A stretch of DNA of 64,000 bases from the NCBI RefSeq assembly GCF_002090115.1, contig NZ_BBRK01000004.1, forward strand, positions 62,001 to 126,000, given 5' to 3'. Positions 46,600 through 55,602 of this stretch are shown here, piece by piece; position 1 is the first letter of the stretch, and every line of letters begins with the position of its first letter. Below the pieces are notes generated by a model. It saw only the letters and a program-made list of their open reading frames with translations. It did not search any database and was not told where the DNA came from. Origin of the DNA: Demequina sp. NBRC 110054. GTDB taxonomy: Bacteria > Actinomycetota > Actinomycetes > Actinomycetales > Demequinaceae. The position numbers and the translations under genes were made by a program.

Positions 46600-47265
46600 T
46601 CAGGCGCTCTCTCGCTCAGGGATCTCCGCGTGTCCCTGCTCGCTGAGGTGGATGACCCCGTACGTCCAGCCCCGGCGTCGGTAGACGGCACTCGGAAGCC
46701 CGGACTCGGCGTCGAGGAAGAGGTAGAAGTCGTGGCCGACGAGCTCCATCTGATCGATCGCCTCGGCGACCGTCATCGGGACTGCGGCGTGAGTCTTGGA
46801 CCGGATCAGGATCGGCGTGCCGTCGATCGGCACCTCGCGAGTCGCGTCGTCCGGGGCGCCCTCCCACGGCTCGACGCTCGAGGCGGCGTGCGGCGCGGAC
46901 CCGTCGCCCACGGGGGCGAGAGCGGGCTCGGCGGCGACGGAGTGCAGGCTCGGCGTCGCCTGGTGGCGGTGGGCCTTGCGCTCATGGAGCCGTCGCAGCT
47001 GCTCGAGCAGGCGCGCGGACGCGGCGTCGAAGGCGGCGTGGCGGTCCATCGCGGAGGCCTCGGCCCTCACGACTCCCCTGCCGCGCACCGTGATCTCGAC
47101 GCGTTCCTTGTCGTCCGCACGCTTGGGATTGCGTTCGTGGACCACGTGGACATCCACTCGCGTCGCGCGCGGCGCAAGGGCCTCGACCTTCTCCATCTTC
47201 TCGATGATCCGCTCGCGCAGATCGTCGGCGACCTTGGTGTGGCGTCCTGTGATGGCGATGTCCAT
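46600..47265 (-). CDS. hpf: Ribosome hibernation promoting factor, long form
   Basis: 221 residues. N-terminal HPF/YfiA domain (about 1-100: MDIAITGRHTKVADDLRERI, VHVVHERNPKRADD) that binds the 30S decoding region, a linker, and a C-terminal dimerisation domain (about 160-215, VPMTVAEAIDQMELVGHDFYLFLD) that joins two ribosomes into 100S particles in stationary phase. ATG 47265 has GGAGG eight bases upstream. Lies between secA and comF, the usual actinobacterial order, as its own unit with a terminator. Confidence 0.95.
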   Translation of the reverse strand: MDIAITGRHTKVADDLRERIIEKMEKVEALAPRATRVDVHVVHERNPKRADDKERVEITVRGRGVVRAEASAMDRHAAFDAASARLLEQLRRLHERKAHRHQATPSLHSVAAEPALAPVGDGSAPHAASSVEPWEGAPDDATREVPIDGTPILIRSKTHAAVPMTVAEAIDQMELVGHDFYLFLDAESGLPSAVYRRRGWTYGVIHLSEQGHAEIPERESA

Positions 47266-47397
47266 GACGGTGTCCTCCTCTGTGGGATGAGAGTGGCCCC
47301 GGCCAGCGGGCGGGGGCAGTGCGACTGCGGCGCCTTCAGCGCCTGTGGCATCACCTCCCTCATCCAAGGGATCCGACGTTCATCGTCAGGGTAGATC

Positions 47398-48111
47398 TCA
47401 CCTTAGCCCCGGATCGGCGTCCCCCGCCACACGCCCGACCGCGGCGAGTCCGACGGCTCCGACGACCGGCGATCCGCGGCCCTCGAGCGCGGCCGCGCAG
47501 GCCGCGAGGGTGGCCCCCGTGGTAACCACATCGTCGACCAGGAGCACGGGCCTGCCCGGGTCCGGAGCCACCGTCACGCGGACCGCGCGACGCATGCCGC
47601 GCCACCTGTCGATCGCGGATCCGCCGCGTTGCTCTCCCGCCCCGATCGCGAGCGCCGAGACGACCTCGCACTGCATTCCTCCCGCGATGAGGCCCTCCGC
47701 GACCGCCCGCGCGAGCGCCAGGGGAAGATTCACACCGCGGCGCCGGGTGCTCGCCGCCCGCGCGGGAGCGGGGACGACGCGCACCTTGCGACCGAGCTCC
47801 ACGAGGTGCGGCGCGATCTGAGCCCCCGCGCGGTACGCGACGTCCGCGAAGAAGCCGTCGAGGTCGCGCCGTCCACCGTCCTTCCAGGCGGCCACCATGC
47901 CGTGCGCGGGTCCGACGAGCGGGGCGGCGACCCACACGGGAAGGGCGGCACGACCGTGCACGTCGAGGCGTGCGGCATCGGGCTCCGCGCGCCAGACCGG
48001 CTCCCACCACAGCGCGGCGCACGAGTCGCAGCAGCGCACGTCCTCACGGCCGCAGCCGGGGCATGCGACGGGGACGACGGCCCTCGCGACCGCCCTCAGC
48101 ACGCGTGCCAC
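47398..48111 (-). CDS. ComF-family phosphoribosyltransferase-like protein
   Basis: 237 residues from GTG 48111 (GGAGG eight bases upstream; GTG 48126 is the alternative). N-terminal zinc motif of four Cys (CPGCGREDVRCCDSC), then a phosphoribosyltransferase fold with ARAASTRRRGVN and the PRPP loop LLVDDVVTTGATL. ComF proteins aid DNA uptake in competent bacteria; elsewhere their role is unclear. Downstream of the lpqB operon across a 218-bp gap that holds a tandem repeat. Confidence 0.88.
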   Translation of the reverse strand: MARVLRAVARAVVPVACPGCGREDVRCCDSCAALWWEPVWRAEPDAARLDVHGRAALPVWVAAPLVGPAHGMVAAWKDGGRRDLDGFFADVAYRAGAQIAPHLVELGRKVRVVPAPARAASTRRRGVNLPLALARAVAEGLIAGGMQCEVVSALAIGAGEQRGGSAIDRWRGMRRAVRVTVAPDPGRPVLLVDDVVTTGATLAACAAALEGRGSPVVGAVGLAAVGRVAGDADPGLR

Positions 48112-48190
48112 GCCCTCGCCCTCCACACCCCCATCACCTCACGGAGAGGCTCCTCCGAGCCGCGCGGGCGCCGGCGGTGGGGAGAGCGTG

Positions 48191-48322
48191 GTGCCGGGTC
48201 GAGCCTGGGGACGATGCGGTCACGTCGGGGGCGGGCTCTCGTTCGAGCCGAGGGACGATGCGGCTGCCGGCTGGCCGGGCTCCCGTTCGGGTCTGGAGAC
48301 GACGCCGTGGCCGTGGGGGCAG
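48191..48322 (+). repeat. Three-copy 44-bp tandem repeat between comF and lpqB
   Basis: Units at 48191-48234, 48235-48278 and 48279-48322 align without gaps. The shared core is GAGYCTGGGGACGATGCGG; units 1 and 2 hold exact GGGACGATGCGG (48208-48219, 48252-48263), and unit 3 a diverged version (GAGACGACGCCG). The array ends 7 bp before the lpqB stop codon, so it lies in the lpqB 3' region. Confidence 0.7.
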
Positions 48323-48329
48323 TGCGGCG

Positions 48330-50054
48330 TCAGCCCGCGTAGGCGAGCTCGTCGACGTCGGGCACGACCAGGGTCCACCCCGTGCCCGATCGAGCCTGAG
48401 CGCCGGACCCCGGATCGATCAGGGTGATCGAGGTGGTTCCGCTGCGCGCCGTGAGCGAGGATGCGTCCGCGGGAGCCGTCATCGCCTCGGTGAAGCCCCC
48501 GACCGTCGACACCCACATCGGGGTCGAGCCGCCGTCGACGCTCACGCCGAGCGCGGCGACCGTCGTCGAGTCGATCCACGCGACCTCCGTCGCGGCGCTC
48601 GACGAGACCCCGATTTGGAGAGGCTCGGTCAGCGCGACAGGGGTCCCGGACTCGTCACGCACGAGACCGGTCACCTCGAGCACCGGCTGCCCCGCGACCG
48701 TCGACGCGACGAGCAGCCGCGCGCCGTCACGGGAGACGGCGATCGCCTCGATGCGGCGCGCCTTCAGCCACTCGGCATCGAGGACGACCTCGCCGCCCGA
48801 GCCGTCCTCCGCCGGGAACGCGATGACGGAGCCGCCGTTCGCCTCGGCGGTCCAGAGCCATCCCTCGGCGTCGTACGAGGGATCCACGAGGCCCTGGGCC
48901 TCGACGATCGTCTCCGTGGCGAGCCGGCCCGCGGGCTCGGCGTCTCCCTCGGGCACCGCGACCAGTGACTCGATGCCGCCCGCGAGGGCGTCCGTCACCA
49001 CCAGGCGGGACCTGCCCACGAGGAACGCCGCCTGCTCTCCCGAGTAGGACAGCGCGAGCCCATGGGCCCTGTCGGGAAGGGCGCCCGCATCGTCCGGCGT
49101 GACCTTGAGGTCGGTGCCGTCCCACAGTCCGAGCCGCGAGCCGACGATGGCCGCCGCGACGTCGGAAGGGACCTCGGACGCCTCGAGCGCGTAGCCCTCG
49201 GCTGCGACCGGCACGCCGCCGACGGTCACCTCGACGGACGTCACGTCGGGCAGCGCCGACAGCGTGCGCTGCATCTGCACCACGGCGAGCCCGTCCTGCG
49301 CTTCGGCCGTGGCCGAGTCGGACGCGAGCAGCACGGCGGCGACTCCGTCGGTGACGACCACCGAGGCCACCTCGAGCGAGGCGCTCGCGGAGAAGCCCGA
49401 CAGCACCGCGTCCGACAGCCATGCCGAGGGCCCCAGCACGAGCTCCGAGGCGGCACGCGTCGCGACGTTCTGCCGGGGGAACCAGCGGCTCTCGATCACC
49501 TCGGTCGTGCCGTCGACCGTCGCGAATACGAGGCCGACGCGACGGAACAGGCTCTCGAAGTTCGCCTCCGCGAGGACGGCCCCGTCCTGGAGCCCGTCGA
49601 TGCGCCACTCGCCGTCGTCCTGGACCAGCGTGAAGTCGAGCGTGGTCACCGCTCCCTCGGCGGCCTCGACGAGCCGTCCGTCGCCGTCGATCGTCGCTGC
49701 CACCGGCACGGTGTACGCGGCCGTCGTGCCGTCCGCGTTCCACTCGGGCGTGAGCGCGCCCGAGCCGAACACCGTGATGCTCGCGGAGGGGTCCCAGTCG
49801 CGGCTGGCGTCCGCGGTGAGGTACTCGCGGGCGACGGAGAAATCGGAGTTGAAGCCCTGCGGCAGGGCGCGCAGGAAGCCGTTGACGATCGCCTCCTGCG
49901 ACGCCCCGGCGGTCGGCCCCTCGGCGAGCGGAAGGATGGTGTCCTCCTCCGGGGCGTTCGTCACGCCCTCCTGCACCGGGCCCGAGTCGGGGATGGACGC
50001 ACAGCCCGCCAGCACGGCGATCGCGGCGATCGCCGCCGCCAGCCTTGTCCTCAT
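48330..50054 (-). CDS. lpqB: Lipoprotein LpqB
   Basis: 574 residues. Lipoprotein signal with lipobox VLAGC (Cys18), an N-terminal domain (about 35-185), a GerMN-like domain (about 195-290) and a C-terminal beta-propeller-like region (about 310-574). It is the conserved partner of the MtrAB two-component system and in mycobacteria modulates MtrB activity at the envelope. Its ATG overlaps the mtrB stop codon (ATGA), so mtrA-mtrB-lpqB is a tightly coupled operon. Confidence 0.94.
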   Translation of the reverse strand: MRTRLAAAIAAIAVLAGCASIPDSGPVQEGVTNAPEEDTILPLAEGPTAGASQEAIVNGFLRALPQGFNSDFSVAREYLTADASRDWDPSASITVFGSGALTPEWNADGTTAAYTVPVAATIDGDGRLVEAAEGAVTTLDFTLVQDDGEWRIDGLQDGAVLAEANFESLFRRVGLVFATVDGTTEVIESRWFPRQNVATRAASELVLGPSAWLSDAVLSGFSASASLEVASVVVTDGVAAVLLASDSATAEAQDGLAVVQMQRTLSALPDVTSVEVTVGGVPVAAEGYALEASEVPSDVAAAIVGSRLGLWDGTDLKVTPDDAGALPDRAHGLALSYSGEQAAFLVGRSRLVVTDALAGGIESLVAVPEGDAEPAGRLATETIVEAQGLVDPSYDAEGWLWTAEANGGSVIAFPAEDGSGGEVVLDAEWLKARRIEAIAVSRDGARLLVASTVAGQPVLEVTGLVRDESGTPVALTEPLQIGVSSSAATEVAWIDSTTVAALGVSVDGGSTPMWVSTVGGFTEAMTAPADASSLTARSGTTSITLIDPGSGAQARSGTGWTLVVPDVDELAYAG

Positions 50055-51709
50055 CGCTCGCCTCCTGCGACCTCTGATCCGATGGTGTGAGCCGTGCGTC
50101 GCGGGGCCTGCCGGCCGCTCGGCGACAGCGCCACGAACTCCTCCTCGCGCATCGCGAGCGGCAGGATGGGCTGCTTGCCGAGGCCGCGCGAGGTGCGCGG
50201 CAGGCTCAGCCGGAACGACGCGCCTTCGCCTGGGGACCCCCAGGCCTCGAGCCGACCCTCGTGAAGCAGCGCGTCCTCGCGCGCGATCGACAGTCCCAGC
50301 CCCGTCCCGCCCATCGTGCGCGCACGGGCGGGGTCCGCACGCCAGAAGCGGTCGAAGACCCGGTCGACCTCGTGCGGCGTGAGCCCGAGGCCGTAGTCGC
50401 GCACCACGACGGCGACGCCGCGCGCGGTGGACGCCACCGCGACGTCGACGGGTCCACCCTGGGCGTGCTCGACGGCGTTGGAGAGCAGGTTCCTCACGAT
50501 GCGGCTCACGCGGGGCCGATCGACGGACGCACGATGCTTTCCTTCCCCCGCCCAGAGCCGCACCTCGACCCCCAGGTCCGCGGCGGGCGGCGCGATCGCC
50601 TCGACCTCCTCGGCGACGATGTCCGTCAGATCCGTCTCCTCGAACTCGAGCTGCGCGGCGCCCGCGTCGATGCGGGACATCTCGAGGAGGTCCGACAGCA
50701 GCAGCTCGAAGCGGTCGATCTGCGTGTTGAGGAGCTCCGCGGATCGTGCGACCTGGGGAGGGAAGCCGTCCTTCGCGTCGTACAGGAGGTCGGCGGCGAT
50801 CCGGATCGTCGTGAGCGGCGTGCGCAGCTCGTGCGACACGTCGGACACGAAGCGTCGCTGCACGCGCGACAGGTCCTCCATGCGAGTGATCTGCCGCTGG
50901 AGGGACTCCGCCATCTCGTTGAAGGTCTTCGCGAGCGTCGCCATCTCGTCAGCGCCCCGCACGGTCATCCGCTCGGACAGCAGTCCATCCGCGAGCCGCG
51001 ACGCGACGCGGGCGGCCTGGCGCACGGGACGCAGCGCCTGGAGCGTGACGAACCAGGCCTGGAGCAGCACCAGGCCGATGAGCACCGCGCCACCGACTGC
51101 GAGCGACTGCTGGACGAGCGCGAGCGTCTCCTGCTCAGCCTCGAGCGAGTACACGAAGTACAGCTCGTACTCCCCTGCGTCCCGCAGCTCGATCGGCGCG
51201 CCGACCACGACTCCCGGGCGACCATCGGGAAGGACCACGTGCTGCCACGGCTGCGTGACGCCCTCGGCCACGGCCTCCCGCATCTCGTCGGAGACGACGG
51301 ACAGCAGGGCCGCGTCGGACGCTCCCGTGGTGAGGATCAGGTCCGTCTCATTGTCCTCGGCCTGCAGCAGGACGAGGCCGCGCGAGTCACCGCTCACCGC
51401 GCTGAGCGACTCGTACACCGTGCTCACGAGCGTCTGCAGGTCTCCCGGCGTGGCCGCCGACGAGGACTCGATGTACTCCTGCGCGCTCGCGGCGTCCTGC
51501 GCGGACTCCGCGAGAATCCGGTCCACGCGAGTCTCCACGAGCCCGTCACGGATCTGCGAGACCACCACCGCGCCGAGCACCACGACTGTGAGGACGCCGA
51601 CCACGAGCACCGTGGAGACCACGCGCAGCTGCATCGACCTGCGCCAGCGACGCGCACCCCTGCGCACCGGCACCGCGAGCCGCAGCGCTGTCATGCGCGG
51701 CGAGCGCAT
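50051..51709 (-). CDS. mtrB: Sensor histidine kinase MtrB
   Basis: 552 residues. Basic N-terminus, membrane helix (about 30-52), extracytoplasmic sensor (about 55-205), second helix (about 208-230), HAMP (about 232-285), phospho-acceptor His in FVSDVSHELRTPLTT, then N, G1 and G2 boxes (NLLSNAVEHA, DYGLGL, GGTGLGLSI). It phosphorylates MtrA to coordinate cell-wall remodelling and division. The ATG overlaps the mtrA stop as TGATG and the stop overlaps lpqB. The C-terminal tail after about 510 is unstructured. Confidence 0.95.
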   Translation of the reverse strand: MRSPRMTALRLAVPVRRGARRWRRSMQLRVVSTVLVVGVLTVVVLGAVVVSQIRDGLVETRVDRILAESAQDAASAQEYIESSSAATPGDLQTLVSTVYESLSAVSGDSRGLVLLQAEDNETDLILTTGASDAALLSVVSDEMREAVAEGVTQPWQHVVLPDGRPGVVVGAPIELRDAGEYELYFVYSLEAEQETLALVQQSLAVGGAVLIGLVLLQAWFVTLQALRPVRQAARVASRLADGLLSERMTVRGADEMATLAKTFNEMAESLQRQITRMEDLSRVQRRFVSDVSHELRTPLTTIRIAADLLYDAKDGFPPQVARSAELLNTQIDRFELLLSDLLEMSRIDAGAAQLEFEETDLTDIVAEEVEAIAPPAADLGVEVRLWAGEGKHRASVDRPRVSRIVRNLLSNAVEHAQGGPVDVAVASTARGVAVVVRDYGLGLTPHEVDRVFDRFWRADPARARTMGGTGLGLSIAREDALLHEGRLEAWGSPGEGASFRLSLPRTSRGLGKQPILPLAMREEEFVALSPSGRQAPRRTAHTIGSEVAGGER

Positions 51710-52392
51710 CACGACGCCTGACCACCGGCCTTGTAGCCCACGCCGCGGACGGTCAGCACGATCTCGGGGTTCTCCGGGTCCTTCTCGATCTTCGCGCGGA
51801 GCCGCTGGATGTGGACGTTCACGAGCCGGGTGTCGGCCGCGTGACGGTAGCCCCACACGTCCTCGAGGAGCACCTCGCGCGTGAACACCTGGCCCGGGGC
51901 GCGCGCGAGCGTGACGAGCACGTCGAACTCGAGCGGCGTCAGTGGGATCACCTCGCCGCCGCGCGTGACGCGGTGGCCGGTCACGTCGACCTCCAGGTCG
52001 CCGATCCGCAGGCTCGTGGGAGCTCCGGTCTCGTTGCGGCGCAGGCGGGCGCGCACCCGCGCGATCAGCTCGCGCGGCTTGAAAGGCTTGGGGATGTAGT
52101 CGTCCGCGCCGGACTCGAGCCCGAGCACGACGTCGACCGTCTCGGACTTGGCCGTCAGCATGACGATGGGGACTCCGGACTCGGCCCGGATCTCCCGGCA
52201 GATGTCGATGCCGCTGCGTCCGGGGAGCATGAGGTCGAGCAGGATCACGTCGGGCTGCTCCGCGCGGAACACGTCGACCGCCTGGTCGCCGTGATCGCAG
52301 AACAGCGGTTCGAACCCGTCGCCGCGCAGCACGATTCCGATCATCTCCGCGACTGCCGGGTCGTCGTCGACCACCAGGATGCGTGCCGTCAT
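51709..52392 (-). CDS. mtrA: Response regulator MtrA
   Basis: 227 residues. Receiver domain (about 1-118) with phospho-acceptor Asp53 (ILLDLMLPG) and the conserved Lys in YIPKPF, then an OmpR-type winged-helix DNA-binding domain (about 130-222, PLTPLEFDVLVTLAR, LVNVHIQRLRAKI, VRGVGYK). Regulates cell-wall and replication genes in actinobacteria. The start is taken at ATG 52392; ATG 52401 is an alternative. First gene of mtrA-mtrB-lpqB. Confidence 0.97.
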   Translation of the reverse strand: MTARILVVDDDPAVAEMIGIVLRGDGFEPLFCDHGDQAVDVFRAEQPDVILLDLMLPGRSGIDICREIRAESGVPIVMLTAKSETVDVVLGLESGADDYIPKPFKPRELIARVRARLRRNETGAPTSLRIGDLEVDVTGHRVTRGGEVIPLTPLEFDVLVTLARAPGQVFTREVLLEDVWGYRHAADTRLVNVHIQRLRAKIEKDPENPEIVLTVRGVGYKAGGQAS

Positions 52393-52520
52393 GCGGACCA
52401 TCTTGCCACGGCGTCGCCCCTGGACCGTGGCAGCGCGGCGGTGCGCGAGGGGGACCTTGTGAGGATCTGCCATCCGCGGGGACCCGCATGGCAGGATGGG
52501 CGGGTCGAGGGAGGAACCAC

Positions 52521-53750
52521 GTGAGCGACAGCAGGGACGGATCCGCCGGGGCCCAGGCACCGCGCGAGGGCGAGGACCGGCCGGTGTTCGTGCCGCCGTC
52601 GGGATTCGGCGCGGCTCCCCCGCCCACAGAGGAGGGCTCGACGCCCGCGGGCCCGTCCCAGGTGTTCCCGCCCGCCCCGACACCACCGGGTGCGGCCGGC
52701 TCGAGCCCCGCTCCCGTCGGCCCGGGCGCCGGCGCGTCGATGCCCACCGCTCCCGCGCAGCAGCACGCCGGTGCGTACGCCGCGCCCCTCGACGCGGCCG
52801 CGATGCTGCGCCCCGGGATCATCCCCCTGCGGCCCCTGACGTTCGGCGAGCTGCTCGACGGCCCCCTCAAGGCGATCCGCCACAACCCCAAGGTCATGGT
52901 CGGCGTCAACGCGCTCGTCTCGCTCGCGTCGATGATCCTCATGTACGGCCTCGGCTTCGGCTACTACGGCTCGCTGCTGGCGATCTCCGACGCGGACGCC
53001 GCCTATCTGTCGGACGGCACCTTCGGTGCGAGCAACCTGGACATCGCCCTGCTGATGCTGGGCTCGTTCCTCGGCGCTCTCGTGCTCCTGATCTCGACGG
53101 GCGTGACGTCGCTGTCGTTCTCCCGCTCGGTGCTCGGCGAGCGGATCTCTCCCGGCGAGGCGCTGCAGCGCGGCGTGAAGGCGCTGCCGGCCCTCCTCGC
53201 GCAATCGCTCCTCCTCACCCTCGGCTACTCGCTGATCGTGGCAGTCGTCGGCATCGTGATCGCCGGCGGCTTCGTCGTCGACACCGGGCTCGGCATCCTG
53301 GTGCTCGTCCTCGGGGTGCTCGGCGCGCTCGTCCTCATCGCATGGGTGACCATCAAGCTCGCCCTCGCCGTCCCCGCGGTCGTGCTCGAGCGCCGCGGGC
53401 CGATCTCCGCGATGAAGCGCTCGTGGGAGCTGACCAAGGGCCGCTTCTGGATGATCCTCGCGGTCCTGCTGGTCGCGACGCTCATCACCTCGATCATCCA
53501 GCAGGTGATCACCATCCCCGCCGCCGTGATCCTGCCGCTCGCGATGTACACCTCGTCGAGCGCGGCCGTCATCCTGTACGTCGTGGTCATGGCCCTCATG
53601 TCGTTCCTCGGTGTGCTCATCTCGGTCGCGTACCTCGGCGGCGTGACCGCGGGCCTGTACACGGATCAGCGGATGCGCCAGGAGGCCTTCGATCTGGTGC
53701 TCTCGAAGAGCGTGCAGGAGCGGGCCGCGGCCGCAGGCTGGGGCGCATGA
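52521..53750 (+). CDS. Polytopic membrane protein, glycerophosphodiester phosphodiesterase membrane-domain type
   Basis: 409 residues from GTG 52521 (GGAGG six bases upstream). A disordered Pro/Gly/Ala-rich N-terminus (about 1-110), then about six membrane helices (about 135-370) of the kind found in DUF7544 / GDPD membrane-domain proteins, with AVVLERRGPISAMKRSWELTKGRFW between helices as the family signature. No phosphodiesterase catalytic domain. The stop overlaps the next gene as ATGA; it starts a chain of five overlapping genes to 57877. Confidence 0.8.
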   Translation: MSDSRDGSAGAQAPREGEDRPVFVPPSGFGAAPPPTEEGSTPAGPSQVFPPAPTPPGAAGSSPAPVGPGAGASMPTAPAQQHAGAYAAPLDAAAMLRPGIIPLRPLTFGELLDGPLKAIRHNPKVMVGVNALVSLASMILMYGLGFGYYGSLLAISDADAAYLSDGTFGASNLDIALLMLGSFLGALVLLISTGVTSLSFSRSVLGERISPGEALQRGVKALPALLAQSLLLTLGYSLIVAVVGIVIAGGFVVDTGLGILVLVLGVLGALVLIAWVTIKLALAVPAVVLERRGPISAMKRSWELTKGRFWMILAVLLVATLITSIIQQVITIPAAVILPLAMYTSSSAAVILYVVVMALMSFLGVLISVAYLGGVTAGLYTDQRMRQEAFDLVLSKSVQERAAAAGWGA

Positions 53751-54403
53751 CGCTCCCCATCCACGCGTGGAACACCGTCGTCGGCGCCGTGCCGGTCGAG
53801 CCAGAGGCCGAGGAGGCGCGCCGCTGGGCCGAGGAGGAGCTCGCGAGGGCCGAGTACCGCGAGAGCGCCTCGCTCGTGGACTGGCTCGCGCAGGCGCTGT
53901 CGGACCTGATCGCCCGCATCTTCGGCGGCGCGGACGGCGGCTCGCTCGCCCCCGTGGGCTACCTGCTCGCGGTCCTCGCGCTCGCGGCGGTGCTGCTCGT
54001 CGCGTGGCTGATCGCGCGACCGCTCCTCGTCTCGCGCCGCAGGGAGTCCGCGGTCGTGCTCGAGGCTGACGGTCGCACCGCGGCCGAGCTCGATGCCGCC
54101 GCCCGGGCCGCCGCCGACGCCTCGCGCTGGCACGACGCGTGCCTCGACGCGTTCCGTGCGCTCGTGCGCGGCGCAGAGGAGCGCACCGTGATCGACCCCC
54201 GCGACGGCCGCACCGCGCACGAGGCCGCCGTCGACATCGCCGGCGCACTGTCGGGCACGGGCGTCGTCCTCACGGACGCGGCCCGCCGCTTCGACGCGCT
54301 GTGCTACTCCGACGCGGTCGCGACGCGCGCCGACTACGACGCGATGCGGACCGCCGCCGACGCGGTCGCCCCGGCGCGCATGCCGGGGCAGGTGCCCGCG
54401 TGA
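53747..54403 (+). CDS. DUF4129-domain membrane protein
   Basis: 218 residues. An N-terminal amphipathic region, one membrane helix (about 68-95, VGYLLAVLALAAVLLVAWLIA), and a C-terminal helical DUF4129 domain (about 105-200) with ASRWHDACLDAFRALVRGAEE and FDALCYSDAVATRADYD. DUF4129 proteins accompany MoxR/DUF58 modules. Overlaps both neighbours by four bases. Function unknown; presumably part of a membrane complex with the following genes. Confidence 0.83.
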   Translation: MTLPIHAWNTVVGAVPVEPEAEEARRWAEEELARAEYRESASLVDWLAQALSDLIARIFGGADGGSLAPVGYLLAVLALAAVLLVAWLIARPLLVSRRRESAVVLEADGRTAAELDAAARAAADASRWHDACLDAFRALVRGAEERTVIDPRDGRTAHEAAVDIAGALSGTGVVLTDAARRFDALCYSDAVATRADYDAMRTAADAVAPARMPGQVPA

Positions 54404-55602
54404 GCCGGACCATCGCCGCGCCCTCGGGGTGGACCCTCGGCGACGGATCCACCGCCGCGGCCGTCGCGAGCGAGCGATGGGCGCGGATCCGCTGGGCGAC
54501 GATCGTGGTGTCGATCGTCGTGATCGGTGTGATCGTCACGACGCTCGCGCAGCCCTCGACGAACTCCACGCCGCTGTCGATCGACAACACCGGCGACGAC
54601 GGGGCGCGCGCGGTGGCGCAGATCCTGCGCGACCAGGGCGTCGATGTCGAGGAGGTGGCGACGCTCGCCGAGGCTTATCGTCGCCTCGACGGCTCGGGCA
54701 CGCTCGCGATCGCGTCGTTCACCTATCTCGACGAGGACCAGATCGCGTCCATCGGGGAGCACCCCGGGGACGTCGTCTGGATCGAGCCCGCGACCTACGC
54801 GCTGTCCGGCATCGAGCCGGGACTGTCGGCGACTGTCCCCGCCACCGCTGACGGCGCGGTCCCGGCCGACTGCGCGGCGCCCGCCGCGGTGCGCGCGGGC
54901 AGCCTCACGGGCGTGCGTGCCGCGTACGCTCTGGCCGCGGGCACGTCCGCGAACGCATGCTTCACCGTGGACGACGCTGCGGCCTACGTGGAGATCGACC
55001 GGGACGGCGCGAGGCCCGTCCACGTGATCGCCGACGGCTCTCTGTTCACCAACGCGGCGCTCGTCACGGACGGCGCAGCTGCCCTCACGCTCGGCGTGCT
55101 GGGCCACGACACCCGGCTCATCTGGTACGTCGGCACCGACGACGAGACGCTGCTCGCGGCCGACCAGGTGGAGACCTCCGAGCTCACCCCCGCCGCGCCC
55201 GCCTCGCTCATCGCCGGGGGCGTCGCGCTGCTCCTGGTCGCGCTCGTCGCCGCGCTCCAGCAGGGGCGCCGCATGGGGCCGCTCGTGACCGAACCCCTCC
55301 CCGTCGTGGTGCGGGCCTCCGAGGCCACGCGCGGACGCGGCCGCCTGTACCGGCGGGGCCGTGCGCGCGGGCATGCCGCCGCCGCGCTGCGCGCAGGCGC
55401 CGCCTCGAGGCTCGCCGCGCGACTCTCGCTGTCCCGTTCCGCGCCCCGCGCGGCCGTCGTCGCGGCGATCGCGCAGCACACGCGTCGCGACGACGCCGAG
55501 ATCGACTCCCTGCTGTACGGCCCCCCTCCGGCCGACGATGCCGCGCTCACGCGGCTCGTGGCCGCCCTCGACGCTCTGGAAAGTGAGGTATCCGCATCGT
55601 GA
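54400..55602 (+). CDS. DUF4350-domain membrane protein
   Basis: 400 residues, GTG start overlapping the DUF4129 stop. Membrane helix (about 31-52), extracytoplasmic DUF4350 domain (about 55-255, with LSIDNTGDDGARAVAQIL and IADGSLFTNAALVTDGAAAL), second helix (about 268-288), and a basic Arg/Ala-rich cytoplasmic tail. A typical companion of MoxR/DUF58 genes; biochemical role unknown. Overlaps the moxR-like gene start as GTGA. Confidence 0.83.
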   Translation: MSRTIAAPSGWTLGDGSTAAAVASERWARIRWATIVVSIVVIGVIVTTLAQPSTNSTPLSIDNTGDDGARAVAQILRDQGVDVEEVATLAEAYRRLDGSGTLAIASFTYLDEDQIASIGEHPGDVVWIEPATYALSGIEPGLSATVPATADGAVPADCAAPAAVRAGSLTGVRAAYALAAGTSANACFTVDDAAAYVEIDRDGARPVHVIADGSLFTNAALVTDGAAALTLGVLGHDTRLIWYVGTDDETLLAADQVETSELTPAAPASLIAGGVALLLVALVAALQQGRRMGPLVTEPLPVVVRASEATRGRGRLYRRGRARGHAAAALRAGAASRLAARLSLSRSAPRAAVVAAIAQHTRRDDAEIDSLLYGPPPADDAALTRLVAALDALESEVSAS

